From: Rudanella paleaurantiibacter | Lineage (GTDB): Bacteria; Bacteroidota; Bacteroidia; Cytophagales; Spirosomataceae | Reading direction: 5' to 3' | DNA length: 64,000 bases | NCBI RefSeq assembly: GCF_009184635.1 | Contig: NZ_WELI01000010.1 | Span: forward strand, 62,001-126,000 | Shown here: piece after piece, positions 52,501 through 62,951 of the stretch | Position numbering within the stretch: position 1 is the stretch's first letter | How the letters are laid out: the number at the start of each line of letters is the position of its first letter | Translations under genes and position numbers: made by a program | Notes under the pieces: model-generated | Told to the model about the DNA's origin: nothing | Databases searched by the model: none | What the model saw: the letters and a program-made list of their open reading frames with translations, nothing else

Positions 52501-55500
52501 TTATTGCTGCAGCGCCTGAAGCTGAATGACAACGCGGTTGACGATCTTATCGAGCCGGGTAAGGAGTGTTTCGAGTTGTGCCGACGTCTGGTACACCGTA
52601 GCCTTCTTTTCGATCTCCCGAATTGGCTCCTTGAGCGACGCGACGCCCAAATTATCGATCGAGGGTTTAATGCGATGGGCTGTCTTGGCAACTCGCTCAA
52701 AATCGCGGTTGGCATAAGCCTCTTTAATCTCGGCGACCGAAGCCGGTACGTGCTGGATAAACAGGTCGATCATTTTGTGCACAAAGGCATTGTTACCGCG
52801 TGCTATGGTCTCCAGCGTTGTGAGGTTGTAAAGCGGTGGGATGTCGGCTTCGGTGCGTTGTGGGTCTGCCTTTTGTTTGTCAATCCATTTGCCAACAACC
52901 GAGAGTAGCTGGGTTTCCTCAAATGGTTTGGAGAGGTAGTCGCTCATGCCGGCGGCAATAAACTTCTCACTGTCCCCTTTGACCGCCAGCGCCGTTAGGG
53001 CAATTACGGGTAGTTGCGCACTGATCTGCTGCCGAATGGCCTGCGTAGCCTCAACACCGTCCATAACCGGCATCTGCACGTCCATCAGAACCAGATCGAC
53101 GGGTTTTACTTTTAGTTTTTCAAGGGCTTCCTGACCGTTCTGCGCTTCTTCGATCAGGGCCCCGTAGGTACGCAGGATTGTGGAGGCCACCAACCGATTC
53201 ATTTCGTTGTCATCGGCTACCAGAATCCGCTTGCCTGCCAAGATTTCGACATTGGTGAAGCCGGGTTCCTTTACAGGTAACTGATCCTCGGTGCCTTTCT
53301 GAAAGGATACCATAAACGATACCGTTGTGCCAACGCCCTTCTGGCTCTCAACCTCGATGGTACCTTCCATCAATTCAACCAGATGCTTGCAGATACTCAT
53401 TCCCAGGCCGGTGCCGCCAAATCGCCGGGTAACCGATTCGTCTTCCTGCTGAAACTTTTTGAAAAGGCTTTTGACAAACGATTGGTCCATACCAATGCCC
53501 GTGTCTTTCACGGTCACGCGGATGGTTTGCTGGGTCTCGTCGTCGCTTACGACGCGGCAATTGATATCAACGCCCCCTTTCTCGGTGAACTTGATTGCGT
53601 TGGAAATCAGATTGAGCAGGATCTGATTGAGCCGGTAGGGGTCGCCCAGCAGCACGGGCCAAAGCTGATCATCGCAGAATGAGTTGACCAACGACAGCCC
53701 CTTTTCTTCGGCTTTATGCATCAAGACCTGCATCACCTGCCCAACCACCAGTTTGGGCTCAAACCCGATTTTTTCGAGGGTGAGTTGTCTGGCCTCAATC
53801 TTCGATAAATCCAGAATATCGTTGATGATGATGAGCAGATGGTCGGTAGCCGACTGGATGGTGTTGACAAAAAACTGCTGCTCAGAGTTGAGTGCTGTTT
53901 TGTTGAGCTGATTCGCCATGCCCATGATCGCATTCATGGGCGTGCGGATTTCGTGGCTCATGTTGGCCAAAAACAGCTCTTTCGCCTTTGTCGACTCTTC
54001 GGCGGCTACTTTGGCCTGGGTCAGTTCGAGTTCCAGTTTTTTCTGGCGGGTGATGTCAACGTGGGTGCCGATAATTTTCAGAGGTTTGCCTTCGTCGGAT
54101 GTTTCCGTGACCACCCCCCGGTCAAGTACCCAGTGTACCGATCCATTCTGGTGAATCATCCGGTACTCGTAATGGTGATTGTTAATTAGCCCTTTTTTGT
54201 AGTTTTCGTCATTTTGCTGCAGAATATACCGGTCGTCGGGGTGAATACGGCTCCACCACAAACTGGCCAGATCGTCATGCTGATCCATCGAAAAGCCGAG
54301 CATGGCATTGTCGGGGTTTGAAAACGAAGTGACGCCGGTTCGGAAATCGTGTTCCCAATAATTGTCGCCCACGTTGGTGAGCGCCATTTTGAGCCGTTCC
54401 TCGTACTCTTTCACTTTTCGTTGGGCTACTTTCTCCTCCGAGATGTCTTCGAGCATCGCGAAGTAGTGCGAAATGGCCCCATCTTTCCCCACAACGGGCT
54501 GGCTATGCGCCCGGCCCCAGAACCAGGAGCCGTCTTTGCGGTAAAAAATCAACTCGCCTGTGTACGGCTCATCCAGCTTAAACAGGTTCTGGAGCCGTTT
54601 AAGCGCTATAGGGTCGGTGAGTGGCCCCCGCAACAGACAAGCCGGATGCTCGGCCAGAATTTCAGCATTTGAGTAGCCGGTAATCCGGCTCAAGCCTTCA
54701 TTGGCCCACGTAATCCGGCCGTTCAAATCGGCAAATACAATCCCATTTTTGTTGGCACTCGCCACCAGCGACAGCCCCTCGAGCTGAGCCTCGTTCTTTT
54801 TGCGCTCCGAAATGTCGCGGATAAACGAGCAGAAAAATTCGTCGTCGCCCTGTTTCACCGGAATGATGTACAGTTCAATCGGAAAGTGCTCACCGTTGCG
54901 GTTTACAGCCTCCAGCTCCATCTGTTTTCCCAGTACCGGGCCCTTTTGGGTACTTTGGTAGCGGGCCATCCCCCGGTTATGGGCTGCCCGGTGTACTTCT
55001 GGAATAATCCGTTCGGCCAGCTGAGCCCCGATCACTTCATGCGCCTGCCAGCCAAAGATTTTCTCGGCCTGCGGGTTCCAGAATGTAATGGCCCCCGTCA
55101 TATCAATGGTAATGATGGCGTCGAGGGCCCCGTTCATAATCAGGCGGTTTTTTAGCTCGCTCTGCTCGAGGGCGTCCTGCGCTTTTTTGCGCTCGGTAAT
55201 ATCGGTATAGCTCCAGAGGTGCCCTTTGTAGCGTTGATCAATGTAGATCGGGATGTAGTCGCGCTGGAAAATAGTGCCGTTGGCCAGTTCCAGAATCTCC
55301 CCCGTGACCAGCTGTTTGTTCTGAAGAATGTGGCTGATGTTCTTGACAAACTCGTCGGGGTTCCGAAAGAGGTCTTTGGTTTGTTCGGCGGTATTGCTGC
55401 AATCAATACCCGGCATTTGCTCCGGGTTGAGCGGAATGCCGAACAGATTACAGAAACCCTGATTGCAGTAAACAATTTTACGGTTTTCGTCTTCGAGCAG

Positions 55501-55887
55501 GATGCCACTGCGCATATTGGCGATGAGCGAGATAAACACCTCTTCGGCACTTTTGCGCTTACTTACCTGCTGATATAAAAGCCGGGCAATGGTCAGCAGG
55601 TCGTCGGAATCGGGTTGAAGTTCCACCTCCGAAATGGCGTTCACGGCCTCCCGCAATTGTTCGACGGACTGTTTCCGGACGGTAATTTCGTGTTTGAGCT
55701 TGTTATTGAGCTCTACGTATTCTTCTTCGCTGATGCTAAAGGCCCGCTCGGCCCGTTCGCGATCGCGGTTCAGGGTTTTGTACGATTGGTTGACAACGTC
55801 GAGAAATTTCGCCAGAGCCGGGTTATCCCGCAGGTCGTCGGGCAGGTATTTGCTTACCTGCTTGGCCAGCATTTTATGGTAATTCAT
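52501..55887 (-). CDS. Hybrid histidine kinase: four PAS, receiver and HPt
   Basis: 1128 residues, soluble. In order: a helical N-terminus with coiled coil (about 30-115), PAS domains at about 118-232, 245-362, 370-483 and 495-613 (each closing with a DITERKK-like end), HisKA with H645 (ANMSHEIRTPMN), HATPase (NLLSNAIKFTEK by about 768, DTGIGMD, GGTGLGMSICKHLVELM), receiver with D936 (LVLMDVQMPVMDG) and HPt with H1071 (KTAHRIKPSIDNLG). No membrane helix is seen. Its start overlaps the FIST gene by 14 bases, so FIST is probably its sensory partner. The phosphorelay output is probably the sigma-54 regulator upstream. Confidence 0.95.
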   Translation of the reverse strand: MNYHKMLAKQVSKYLPDDLRDNPALAKFLDVVNQSYKTLNRDRERAERAFSISEEEYVELNNKLKHEITVRKQSVEQLREAVNAISEVELQPDSDDLLTIARLLYQQVSKRKSAEEVFISLIANMRSGILLEDENRKIVYCNQGFCNLFGIPLNPEQMPGIDCSNTAEQTKDLFRNPDEFVKNISHILQNKQLVTGEILELANGTIFQRDYIPIYIDQRYKGHLWSYTDITERKKAQDALEQSELKNRLIMNGALDAIITIDMTGAITFWNPQAEKIFGWQAHEVIGAQLAERIIPEVHRAAHNRGMARYQSTQKGPVLGKQMELEAVNRNGEHFPIELYIIPVKQGDDEFFCSFIRDISERKKNEAQLEGLSLVASANKNGIVFADLNGRITWANEGLSRITGYSNAEILAEHPACLLRGPLTDPIALKRLQNLFKLDEPYTGELIFYRKDGSWFWGRAHSQPVVGKDGAISHYFAMLEDISEEKVAQRKVKEYEERLKMALTNVGDNYWEHDFRTGVTSFSNPDNAMLGFSMDQHDDLASLWWSRIHPDDRYILQQNDENYKKGLINNHHYEYRMIHQNGSVHWVLDRGVVTETSDEGKPLKIIGTHVDITRQKKLELELTQAKVAAEESTKAKELFLANMSHEIRTPMNAIMGMANQLNKTALNSEQQFFVNTIQSATDHLLIIINDILDLSKIEARQLTLEKIGFEPKLVVGQVMQVLMHKAEEKGLSLVNSFCDDQLWPVLLGDPYRLNQILLNLISNAIKFTEKGGVDINCRVVSDDETQQTIRVTVKDTGIGMDQSFVKSLFKKFQQEDESVTRRFGGTGLGMSICKHLVELMEGTIEVESQKGVGTTVSFMVSFQKGTEDQLPVKEPGFTNVEILAGKRILVADDNEMNRLVASTILRTYGALIEEAQNGQEALEKLKVKPVDLVLMDVQMPVMDGVEATQAIRQQISAQLPVIALTALAVKGDSEKFIAAGMSDYLSKPFEETQLLSVVGKWIDKQKADPQRTEADIPPLYNLTTLETIARGNNAFVHKMIDLFIQHVPASVAEIKEAYANRDFERVAKTAHRIKPSIDNLGVASLKEPIREIEKKATVYQTSAQLETLLTRLDKIVNRVVIQLQALQQ

Positions 55888-57013
55888 AAAACGATGTGAT
55901 GGTCATGGTCTGGTTATGCAGCTGGCAGGCCCCTCCATCGGGAAACGGGGAGAGTTCGCCATTCGCATAAAATCCGATCAGGGGAACGTTGCTGCCCAGG
56001 GTTCGGCTGACGGCCTCTACCTCTTCGTCAATGTGCGGACCCAGTACCAGCTTACGCCCTACGCAGCTGATAAGCAACGAAAAGTGCGGATGATGGTGCA
56101 ACTGGTCGGACAGCTGCCGGGCGGCAGTTGATGCGGCCGAGGTCAGGCGGTCAAAGTTGGCCTTCATAAACCGGACCTTTGAGCCGACCGGTACATCGCC
56201 CGCAAAAGTCATGGTTTTTCGCTCCGTATCGACCGACAGAATTGTCCGGACAATGGGTTGCTCGGCACCCGGAACCAGCACTGACAGCGGAAAGAGCAGG
56301 GCTGAAGCGGGCAGATCGTCGGCATCGGAGCCGAGGTACTTGATGTACAGGTCGAGGGCGTTCTGGTGATCAATTTCGTGCAGAATGTTGCTCTCCGAAT
56401 GCGTCACTTCCTTTTCGAGCCCAAATGTATCCCAACCCCCTTCAGACCCATGCCGAACAATCAGCTTGTCGCCATAAAAACCAATGGCAATGATGTTGCC
56501 CGTAGCGGGTTGGGTATTCAGCCCCAGCAGGGTCGATTTGAAGTTGGCGGCATCGCCCGCCAGGCCACCCGTAATGAGCAGATTATCCGTAGCTACATTG
56601 AGCCCCTGCGCCAATTCACTGCCGTTGACCAGACTGCCATCCGACAGAATCAGCAGGTAGGTGAGCCCCTCGGTCGGTAACTGACGCACCAGTGCCTGCG
56701 CGGCTTCGTAACTCGATCCAAACTCGCGCATGTTGACCGAAGCGGTCTGGATAGTGGTTTCGCGGAACGCAACGGCCAGCCCCACCAGCGAATCATCCTG
56801 AACGGTATCGTGGTAAATTTCGCCTGAGGTGCTGCACAACGCAATCTGGGCGTGTGGGAAACGGGCTCTTACCTGATCGTAAATGGTCTCGGAACGGAGA
56901 ATTTCATCGGCTGCAAAGCAAAGGAATAATTGAACGTCAGTATCAGGTAGTGGCTGGCTGACGGGGTGTCGACTCCAGGTGTTATCTGACAACTGAACAA
57001 GTGCCGTGCGCAT
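55874..57013 (-). CDS. FIST-domain sensory protein
   Basis: 379 residues covering FIST N and FIST C domains: ALCSTSGEIYHDTVQDDSLV, LITGGLAGDAANFKST, VIAIGFYGDKLIV-like (IIAIGFYGDKLIVRHGSEGG), and the C-terminal SCVGRKLVLGPHIDEEVEA and LIGFYANGELSPF. FIST proteins are small-ligand sensors, thought to bind amino acids, and often sit beside PAS-type histidine kinases. Here the stop overlaps the start of a large hybrid kinase by 14 bases, so the two are translationally coupled. It is soluble, without an export signal. Confidence 0.9.
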   Translation of the reverse strand: MRTALVQLSDNTWSRHPVSQPLPDTDVQLFLCFAADEILRSETIYDQVRARFPHAQIALCSTSGEIYHDTVQDDSLVGLAVAFRETTIQTASVNMREFGSSYEAAQALVRQLPTEGLTYLLILSDGSLVNGSELAQGLNVATDNLLITGGLAGDAANFKSTLLGLNTQPATGNIIAIGFYGDKLIVRHGSEGGWDTFGLEKEVTHSESNILHEIDHQNALDLYIKYLGSDADDLPASALLFPLSVLVPGAEQPIVRTILSVDTERKTMTFAGDVPVGSKVRFMKANFDRLTSAASTAARQLSDQLHHHPHFSLLISCVGRKLVLGPHIDEEVEAVSRTLGSNVPLIGFYANGELSPFPDGGACQLHNQTMTITSFYELP

Positions 57014-57174
57014 AGAGCGGGTCTGCTAAGATGGGATGAAGGCAAAAGCTGAATAAAAAAATAGTGCCAGTAGCTAACTGGCTAGTTAATATTTTGATAG
57101 ACAAAGGGTTATGTTTTGGCGTTTTTGGTCTGATTTCCGAAAAAAGGAAAATTATCCAAACTTCGGACAAAAAT

Positions 57175-58527
57175 TTAGGTAATCTCACCCGACTGAATCA
57201 TCTTATAAATGGTGCTTTTGCCGATGTCGAGCTGCCGGGCGGTGGCCAGTACATCGTCGTTGTTTTTGCGCAGGTAGTACTTGATAATATCGCAGGTGTA
57301 TTGTCGCAGAGTCTTGTGTTCGCCGGTAAAGAGTTCTTCTTCCCGCAACTCACTGAATATAATGTCGTTCTCTTTGATCTCGTTGTTTTCGCACATCACC
57401 GCGGCCAGATCCACCACCGCTTTCAGCTCCCGCACATTGCCGGGGAATGGGTAGCGCAGCAGTTTCTCTTTGGCTTCTTTGGTCAGTTGAATAGGCTCCA
57501 GGTGGTTCTCCCTGGTAAAGCCATCAATAAAATGTTTAGCCAGAATCAGGACATCATTGCCGCGCTCCCGTAGGGGAGGGAGGTGAATTGGCAGGCCCAT
57601 GATTCGGAAATATAGGTCTTCCCGAAAGAGGCCCTTTTTTACTTCCTGCGCCAGGTTTTTGTGTGTGGCCACTATGAGCCGAATATCGAGCTTCACTTTT
57701 TCCTGCCCGCCCACCCGAACTACCTCGCGTTCCTGAAGCACCCGCAGAAGTTTACTCTGAATGTTTAGGTCCATCTCGGCAATTTCATCAAGGAAAATGG
57801 TGCCGCCGTTGGCTTCTTCAAACTTACCGATCTTGCGGACCAGCGCGCCCGTGAATGCACCCTTTTCGTGGCCAAACAGCTCGCTCTCGACCAGTTCCCG
57901 GGGGACGGCCGCCATATTGACCGCAACAAAGTTTTTCTTTTTTCGGTCGCTGTTGTAGTGAATGGCCTTGGCTACCACCTCTTTGCCCGTACCGGTCTCG
58001 CCCGTGATCGAGACATTGATTTTGACTTTAATGGCTTTTTCCATCAGCGCAAACACCTTTTTAAGGCTTTCGTGCTGCCCAATAAGGGTTTTGCTGAATG
58101 AGAATTTCTGCCCCAGTTCTTCGCGCAGGTGCTCAACTTCCTTTTTGAGACTCTGGTTTTCCCGAATCCGGATGATGCTGTTCCAGAGCAGATCCTTGGT
58201 GTTATCGTCCTTGACCAAGTAATCGGTAACGCCCATTTTGAGTAGATTGATGGCTACCGAGATGTCTTCCTGCGAACTGATCACGATTACCGGAATACCG
58301 GGCATCAGATTCCGAATTTTTCCGAAGAGCTTATCGCCGGTGGTATCGGGCAGCGAAAAGTCGAGCACAAACAGGTCAGGGCGCACCCCCAGGTTGTCGA
58401 GGCACTCCTGTCCGGTTGTGAAGCGGGCCACCTTATGGTCTGGGTTTAGGCTCAGGTGATACTCCAGAATCTCGCCGTACCAGGGGTCATCTTCGACAAT
58501 AAAAATGGTGTAGGCTTCGGCTTTCAT
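57175..58527 (-). CDS. Sigma-54-dependent response regulator (NtrC family)
   Basis: 450 residues. Receiver domain with D56 (LFVLDFSLP), an AAA+ sigma-54 activator domain with Walker A GETGTGKE (176-183), the sigma-54 contact loop GAFTGA (223-228), Walker B TIFLDEIA and the arginine region, then a Fis-type HTH at about 410-450 (LATARQLDIGKSTIYKMIQ). It opens sigma-54 promoters when phosphorylated. It lies 161 bases upstream of the FIST-kinase pair on the same strand and is its likely output. An inverted pair TATGGTT / AACCATA at 58595-58620 lies upstream of its start. Confidence 0.95.
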   Translation of the reverse strand: MKAEAYTIFIVEDDPWYGEILEYHLSLNPDHKVARFTTGQECLDNLGVRPDLFVLDFSLPDTTGDKLFGKIRNLMPGIPVIVISSQEDISVAINLLKMGVTDYLVKDDNTKDLLWNSIIRIRENQSLKKEVEHLREELGQKFSFSKTLIGQHESLKKVFALMEKAIKVKINVSITGETGTGKEVVAKAIHYNSDRKKKNFVAVNMAAVPRELVESELFGHEKGAFTGALVRKIGKFEEANGGTIFLDEIAEMDLNIQSKLLRVLQEREVVRVGGQEKVKLDIRLIVATHKNLAQEVKKGLFREDLYFRIMGLPIHLPPLRERGNDVLILAKHFIDGFTRENHLEPIQLTKEAKEKLLRYPFPGNVRELKAVVDLAAVMCENNEIKENDIIFSELREEELFTGEHKTLRQYTCDIIKYYLRKNNDDVLATARQLDIGKSTIYKMIQSGEIT

Positions 58528-58688
58528 AGGGGCTGATACAGGTTAGTTGCTCGAGGGCTCAAGCGTGTGGGAACATGGAGAAAAGCGGACAAGTTATGGT
58601 TCATACTAACATAAACCATAGCCTGCCAACGCCATAGCCGGAATAACTCCAGTTCGGGCGTTTTCCTAACCAAAAAATAAGAGTGAGC

Positions 58689-59558
58689 CTACTTCTGCCG
58701 TCCTCGCCCGATGTATTCTTCCCGCTGATGTTTCCAGCGCTTGTGCGACCAGAGCCAGTCGGAGGGGTTGGCTTGAATGGTCCGTTCCAACCGGTCGCGG
58801 TACCGGGTCAGAATTGCTTCATCGGGCAGGTCTTTGTACGGCGGTTCGGCCAGGGTGTGCAGGGTAACGTCGTAGTAACCCCGGCGCACCCGCACCATTT
58901 CAACATAGAAAACAGGCAGTTGTAGCGAGCGAGCCAGTTTTTCGGGCCCTGGATAAAACGCGGTTTCGTGGTTCAGAAAAGGCAGCCAGTAAGCCACCTC
59001 GGGCGAGGCTGGAATCTGATCGGCCACGAGCGCAATGGCCCGCGGTACATGTCGGCGCACAGCCACGTCGCGCAGGAGCCGGTGCATCGGAATGGGGTTT
59101 ACGCCGAACGTAGACCGGATTTCGCGCATCAGATTTTCGAAGAATGGGCTCGACAGTTGCTTGTACACACTATCGGCAATAATGCCGTTGAGTTGCGCCG
59201 AAGCCGGGAGCCACTCCCAGTTGCTCTGATGTGAGGCCAGAATAATAACGGGCTGCCCGGCGGCAATCCGGCTGCTAATGAGTTCGGGGTTCTGAAACCG
59301 CACCCGTCGAAGCAGTTCGTCGGCGCTCAGGGCGGGGAGTTTAATCGTCTCCACAATCAGGTCGGTCAGGTTGCGGTAGAACCCCCGTGTCAGCTTGTTT
59401 ATTTGGGCGGCCGACTTCTCGGGAAAGGCCGTAGATAAATTCTGAACAATTACCCGGCGACGGTAACGAACCACGTAACTCAGTACAACGTACAGCAAAT
59501 CCGACAGGGCGTAGAGCCACGAAAAGGGCAGTCGGGATAACCAATGGAAGAAAATCAT
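58689..59558 (-). CDS. LpxL/HtrB-type lysophospholipid acyltransferase
   Basis: 289 residues with an N-terminal membrane helix (LSRLPFSWLYALSDLLYVVL). The acyltransferase motif HQSNWE (His-x4-Glu, in ILASHQSNWEWLPA) is present, followed by GVNPIPMHRLLRD, ALVADQIPAS and NPSDWLWSHKRWKH near the C-terminus. It should add a secondary acyl chain to lipid A or act as a related acyltransferase at the inner membrane. It faces away from the WbqC-family gene (divergent). It is monocistronic. Confidence 0.87.
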   Translation of the reverse strand: MIFFHWLSRLPFSWLYALSDLLYVVLSYVVRYRRRVIVQNLSTAFPEKSAAQINKLTRGFYRNLTDLIVETIKLPALSADELLRRVRFQNPELISSRIAAGQPVIILASHQSNWEWLPASAQLNGIIADSVYKQLSSPFFENLMREIRSTFGVNPIPMHRLLRDVAVRRHVPRAIALVADQIPASPEVAYWLPFLNHETAFYPGPEKLARSLQLPVFYVEMVRVRRGYYDVTLHTLAEPPYKDLPDEAILTRYRDRLERTIQANPSDWLWSHKRWKHQREEYIGRGRQK

Positions 59559-59623
59559 AATTCTTCCAAAATTAGTTGGAGTGATTTCTTTTTTTTCTTT
59601 AATTGGTAAAAAGTTGAGTTAAG

Positions 59624-60262
59624 TTGGAAAACAACACCCCGTCGCGTTTACTGATTGAATTGCCTTTTTTGCCTTGTTTGGATTTTTTTGTGGGCATGCT
59701 CACGCACGATGAAGTGCACCTTGAAGCCCACGAGCAGTACCAGAAACAGAGTTACCGAAACCGGTGCTATGTGCTCACGGCCAACAAGATCGACTGTCTG
59801 ACGGTGCCGGTAGCCGGAGCCACCAACCATCAGCCCATTCGTGAGGTTCGGATCGACAACGGGACGCCCTGGCAACAGCGGCACTGGCGGTGTTTGGAGA
59901 GTGCCTATCGCAAGGCTCCGTTTTTTGAGTACTATGCGCCCCAACTGGAGGCCGTTTATCGTCGGGAGTGGGAGTTCCTGTTTGACGTATCGTGGGAGAT
60001 GCTGACAATTTGTCGGCAAATGCTGGGGATAAAGACCCCACTTTTACTGACAGAATGGTACCAGAAAAACCCGCCCGATGGTACATTTGACGCACGTTCG
60101 CGGATGAACGCTAAGAATCCGCCCGATAAGCCGCTGTTTTACCACCCGGAGCCGTACATGCAAAACTTTGGCCCCCATTTTGCCCCCAACCTGAGTATAG
60201 TGGATCTGTTGTTTTGCGCAGGCCCCGATGCACTCGATGTGTTGCGTAAAAGCCGCCAATGA
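59624..60262 (+). CDS. WbqC-family protein
   Basis: 212 residues. It has the WbqC-type pattern: IELPFLPCLDFFVGMLTHDEVHLEAHE (seen in parts), YQKQSYRNRCYV, LTVPVAGATNHQPIREVRID, WQQRHWRCLESAYRKAPFFEYY, and a late YMQNFGPHFAPNLSIVDLLFCAG. WbqC-like proteins are found with surface polysaccharide genes; the biochemical role is unsettled. The start must be TTG at 59624: an in-frame stop (TGA at 59615) lies 9 bases upstream and the next ATG is too far inside. It is divergent from the acyltransferase gene and 81 bases before clpC. Confidence 0.8.
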   Translation: MENNTPSRLLIELPFLPCLDFFVGMLTHDEVHLEAHEQYQKQSYRNRCYVLTANKIDCLTVPVAGATNHQPIREVRIDNGTPWQQRHWRCLESAYRKAPFFEYYAPQLEAVYRREWEFLFDVSWEMLTICRQMLGIKTPLLLTEWYQKNPPDGTFDARSRMNAKNPPDKPLFYHPEPYMQNFGPHFAPNLSIVDLLFCAGPDALDVLRKSRQ

Positions 60263-60343
60263 GTTGTTTAGGCCCAATGAACAAAGAGGAAATATATTTC
60301 GTTACCCCATTATAAGACGCACACGACTGGAGAGCCAAAGCGA

Positions 60344-62872
60344 ATGGATGCAAAATTTTCGAATCGCGTTAAAGAAGTAATCACCTTGAGCCGGGAGGAA
60401 GCCCTCCGGCTGGGCCATGATTACATCGGCACCGAACACCTGCTGCTGGGCATGATCCGGGAGGGGGAAGGGGTGGCCATCGGCTTGCTGAAAAAACTCG
60501 GAATATCGCTCGACGAACTCCGGGTGACCATTGAGCAGGCGACGAAAGGAACGGCCACCAACAATGTAAAAAATCTGGCGAACATCCCGCTGACCCGTCA
60601 GTCGGAGAAGACGCTCAAGATTACGTATCTGGAGGCCAAAATCTTCAAAAGCCCGCTGATCGGTACAGAGCACCTGCTGTTGTCCATTCTGCGTGACGAA
60701 GACAATGTAGCCACGCAGATTCTGAACAAGTACAACGTTAATTACGAAGTGATTAAGGAGATGCTGGAATATCAATCATCCGGAACCCGTCCACACATGG
60801 GACCTGAAACCGACGACGATGACAACGATCGGGGGATGTTCGGCGGAGGTGGCAGCACCGGTCAGGGCAAGGAAAAAGGGGGCGAGAAATCGCGCACGCC
60901 CGTCCTTGATAACTTTGGCCGTGACCTGACCAAGCTCGCTGAACTCGGCAAACTCGACCCAATCGTTGGCCGTGAAAAAGAAATTGAACGTGTGGCCCAG
61001 ATTCTGAGCCGCCGGAAGAAAAATAACCCGATTCTGATTGGTGAACCAGGGGTTGGTAAAACCGCTATTGCGGAAGGCCTCGCCCTGCGCATCGTTCAGA
61101 AGAAGGTATCGCGGGTGCTGTTTGGCAAGCGCGTGGTTACGCTCGATCTGGCTTCGCTGGTGGCCGGTACCAAGTACCGGGGTCAGTTTGAAGAGCGGAT
61201 GAAGGCCGTAATGAACGAGCTGGAGAAGTCGCCCGAAGTGATTCTGTTTATCGACGAGCTGCACACAATTGTGGGCGCTGGTGGAGCCTCGGGCTCGCTC
61301 GATGCGTCGAATATGTTCAAGCCGGCATTGGCGCGGGGCGACATTCAATGTATCGGGGCTACTACACTCGACGAATACCGTCAGTACATCGAGAAAGATG
61401 GTGCCCTGGCCCGTCGTTTCCAGATGGTGATGGTCGATGCGACGTCGATTGACGAAACCATCGAAATCCTGAACAACATCAAGGATAAGTATGAAGATCA
61501 CCACCACGTAAACTACACGCCAGAGGCTGTAGAGGCTGCGGTGAAACTGTCGGAGCGGTATATCTCTGACCGATTCCTGCCCGATAAGGCCATCGACGTG
61601 CTCGACGAGGTGGGTGCCCGCGTACACATCTCGAACATTACTGTACCTGAAGATATTCTGAAGCTCGAAGAGCAGATTGAGAATATCAAGAAGGAGAAAA
61701 ACCAGGTGGTTAAGAGCCAGAAATACGAAGAGGCTGCCCAACTCCGCGACAAGGAGAAGCGCCTGATCGATCAGCTGGAGCGTGCCAAGCAAGCCTGGGA
61801 AGAAGATACCAAGAAGCGCCGGTACACGGTAAACGAAGACAACGTGGCCGAAGTAGTGGCCATGATGACGGGCATCCCCGTAACGAGCGTTTCGAACGAC
61901 GAAGGCAAGAAGCTCATTAACATGGGCGAGGAGCTGAAAGGTCGCGTGATTGGTCAGAACCCCGCCATTGAAAAGCTGGTGAAAGCCATTCAGCGGACGC
62001 GGGTAGGCCTGAAAGACCCCAAGAAGCCCATTGGTTCGTTTATCTTCCTTGGCCCGACCGGGGTTGGTAAAACGGAGCTGGCGAAAGTACTGGCAACGTA
62101 CCTCTTCGATAAAGAAGACGCGCTGGTGCGGATCGATATGTCGGAATACATGGAGAAATTCAGTGTAAGCCGACTGGTGGGAGCTCCTCCGGGCTACGTA
62201 GGTTACGAAGAAGGCGGTCAGTTGACCGAGAAGATTCGTCGGAAGCCATACTCAGTAGTGTTGCTTGACGAGATCGAGAAAGCACACCCGGATGTGTTCA
62301 ACATCCTGTTGCAGGTGCTCGACGATGGTATCCTGACCGATGGTCTGGGTCGCCGGGTCGATTTCCGCAACACGATCATCATCATGACCTCAAACATCGG
62401 GGTTCGTGACCTGAAAGACTTCGGAGCCGGTATTGGTTTTGCTTCACGCAGCCGCACCGAAAACCAGGACGACATGATGAAGAGCACGATTCAAAGTGCG
62501 CTTCGGAAGGCGTTCTCGCCCGAATTCCTCAACCGTCTGGACGATGTGATCGTGTTCAACTCGCTGCAACGCGAAGACCTGCACCAGATCATCGACCTGT
62601 TGCTGGCCAAGCTGCTGGGCCGTGTTACAAGCCTGGGCTACAAGGTAGAGCTGACCGAGAAAGCGAAGGATTTCCTGGCCGAAAAAGGCTACGATCCGCA
62701 GTACGGTGCCCGCCCGCTCAACCGCGCCATCCAGCGTTATCTGGAAGATCCCGTTGCTGAAGAAATTCTGAAGGGTGATCTGAAGGAAGGCGATGTGATT
62801 CTGGCCGACTATGCAGGCGAAGGCGAAGCCCTGACGATTTCGGTAAAGAAGCAGGAAGTTGTTGAAGAATAA
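60344..62872 (+). CDS. clpC: ATP-dependent Clp protease ATPase subunit ClpC
   Basis: 842 residues, full length. It has an N-terminal Clp repeat domain ([20 protein letters not shown]), AAA-1 with Walker [10 protein letters not shown], the Tyr pore loop [19 protein letters not shown], a UVR motif in the middle domain ([20 protein letters not shown]), and AAA-2 with [15 protein letters not shown] and [20 protein letters not shown] near the end. It unfolds substrates for ClpP in the cytoplasm. Long acidic/Gly stretches ([20 protein letters not shown]) link the N-domain to AAA-1, as is usual in this phylum. It is followed by a strong terminator. Confidence 0.97.
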   Translation: MDAKFSNRVKEVITLSREEALRLGHDYIGTEHLLLGMIREGEGVAIGLLKKLGISLDELRVTIEQATKGTATNNVKNLANIPLTRQSEKTLKITYLEAKIFKSPLIGTEHLLLSILRDEDNVATQILNKYNVNYEVIKEMLEYQSSGTRPHMGPETDDDDNDRGMFGGGGSTGQGKEKGGEKSRTPVLDNFGRDLTKLAELGKLDPIVGREKEIERVAQILSRRKKNNPILIGEPGVGKTAIAEGLALRIVQKKVSRVLFGKRVVTLDLASLVAGTKYRGQFEERMKAVMNELEKSPEVILFIDELHTIVGAGGASGSLDASNMFKPALARGDIQCIGATTLDEYRQYIEKDGALARRFQMVMVDATSIDETIEILNNIKDKYEDHHHVNYTPEAVEAAVKLSERYISDRFLPDKAIDVLDEVGARVHISNITVPEDILKLEEQIENIKKEKNQVVKSQKYEEAAQLRDKEKRLIDQLERAKQAWEEDTKKRRYTVNEDNVAEVVAMMTGIPVTSVSNDEGKKLINMGEELKGRVIGQNPAIEKLVKAIQRTRVGLKDPKKPIGSFIFLGPTGVGKTELAKVLATYLFDKEDALVRIDMSEYMEKFSVSRLVGAPPGYVGYEEGGQLTEKIRRKPYSVVLLDEIEKAHPDVFNILLQVLDDGILTDGLGRRVDFRNTIIIMTSNIGVRDLKDFGAGIGFASRSRTENQDDMMKSTIQSALRKAFSPEFLNRLDDVIVFNSLQREDLHQIIDLLLAKLLGRVTSLGYKVELTEKAKDFLAEKGYDPQYGARPLNRAIQRYLEDPVAEEILKGDLKEGDVILADYAGEGEALTISVKKQEVVEE

Positions 62873-62898
62873 TTTGTCCTGACAGATAGATTGAAGTG

Positions 62899-62932
62899 AA
62901 AAAGGCCCGAACGCACGTTCGGGCCTTTTTTT
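62899..62932. terminator. Bidirectional terminator after clpC
   Basis: A 14-bp stem (AAAAAGGCCCGAAC and complement) with a GCAC loop and a run of seven T. It lies between convergent clpC and the exported-protein gene. Confidence 0.92.
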
Positions 62933-62951
62933 GTCAGCTTATATCGGTGGT

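Noticed and set aside
57054-57069. TGGCAC on the minus strand before the FIST gene, resembling a sigma-54 -24 box
   Set aside because: The -12 GC is missing at the required distance (the spacer runs into T only), so it does not qualify as a sigma-54 promoter despite the nearby sigma-54 activator.
58595-58620. TATGGTT / AACCATA pair as an operator of the sigma-54 regulator
   Set aside because: A 7-bp dyad with a 12-base gap is likely by chance and no second copy was seen; kept only as a remark.
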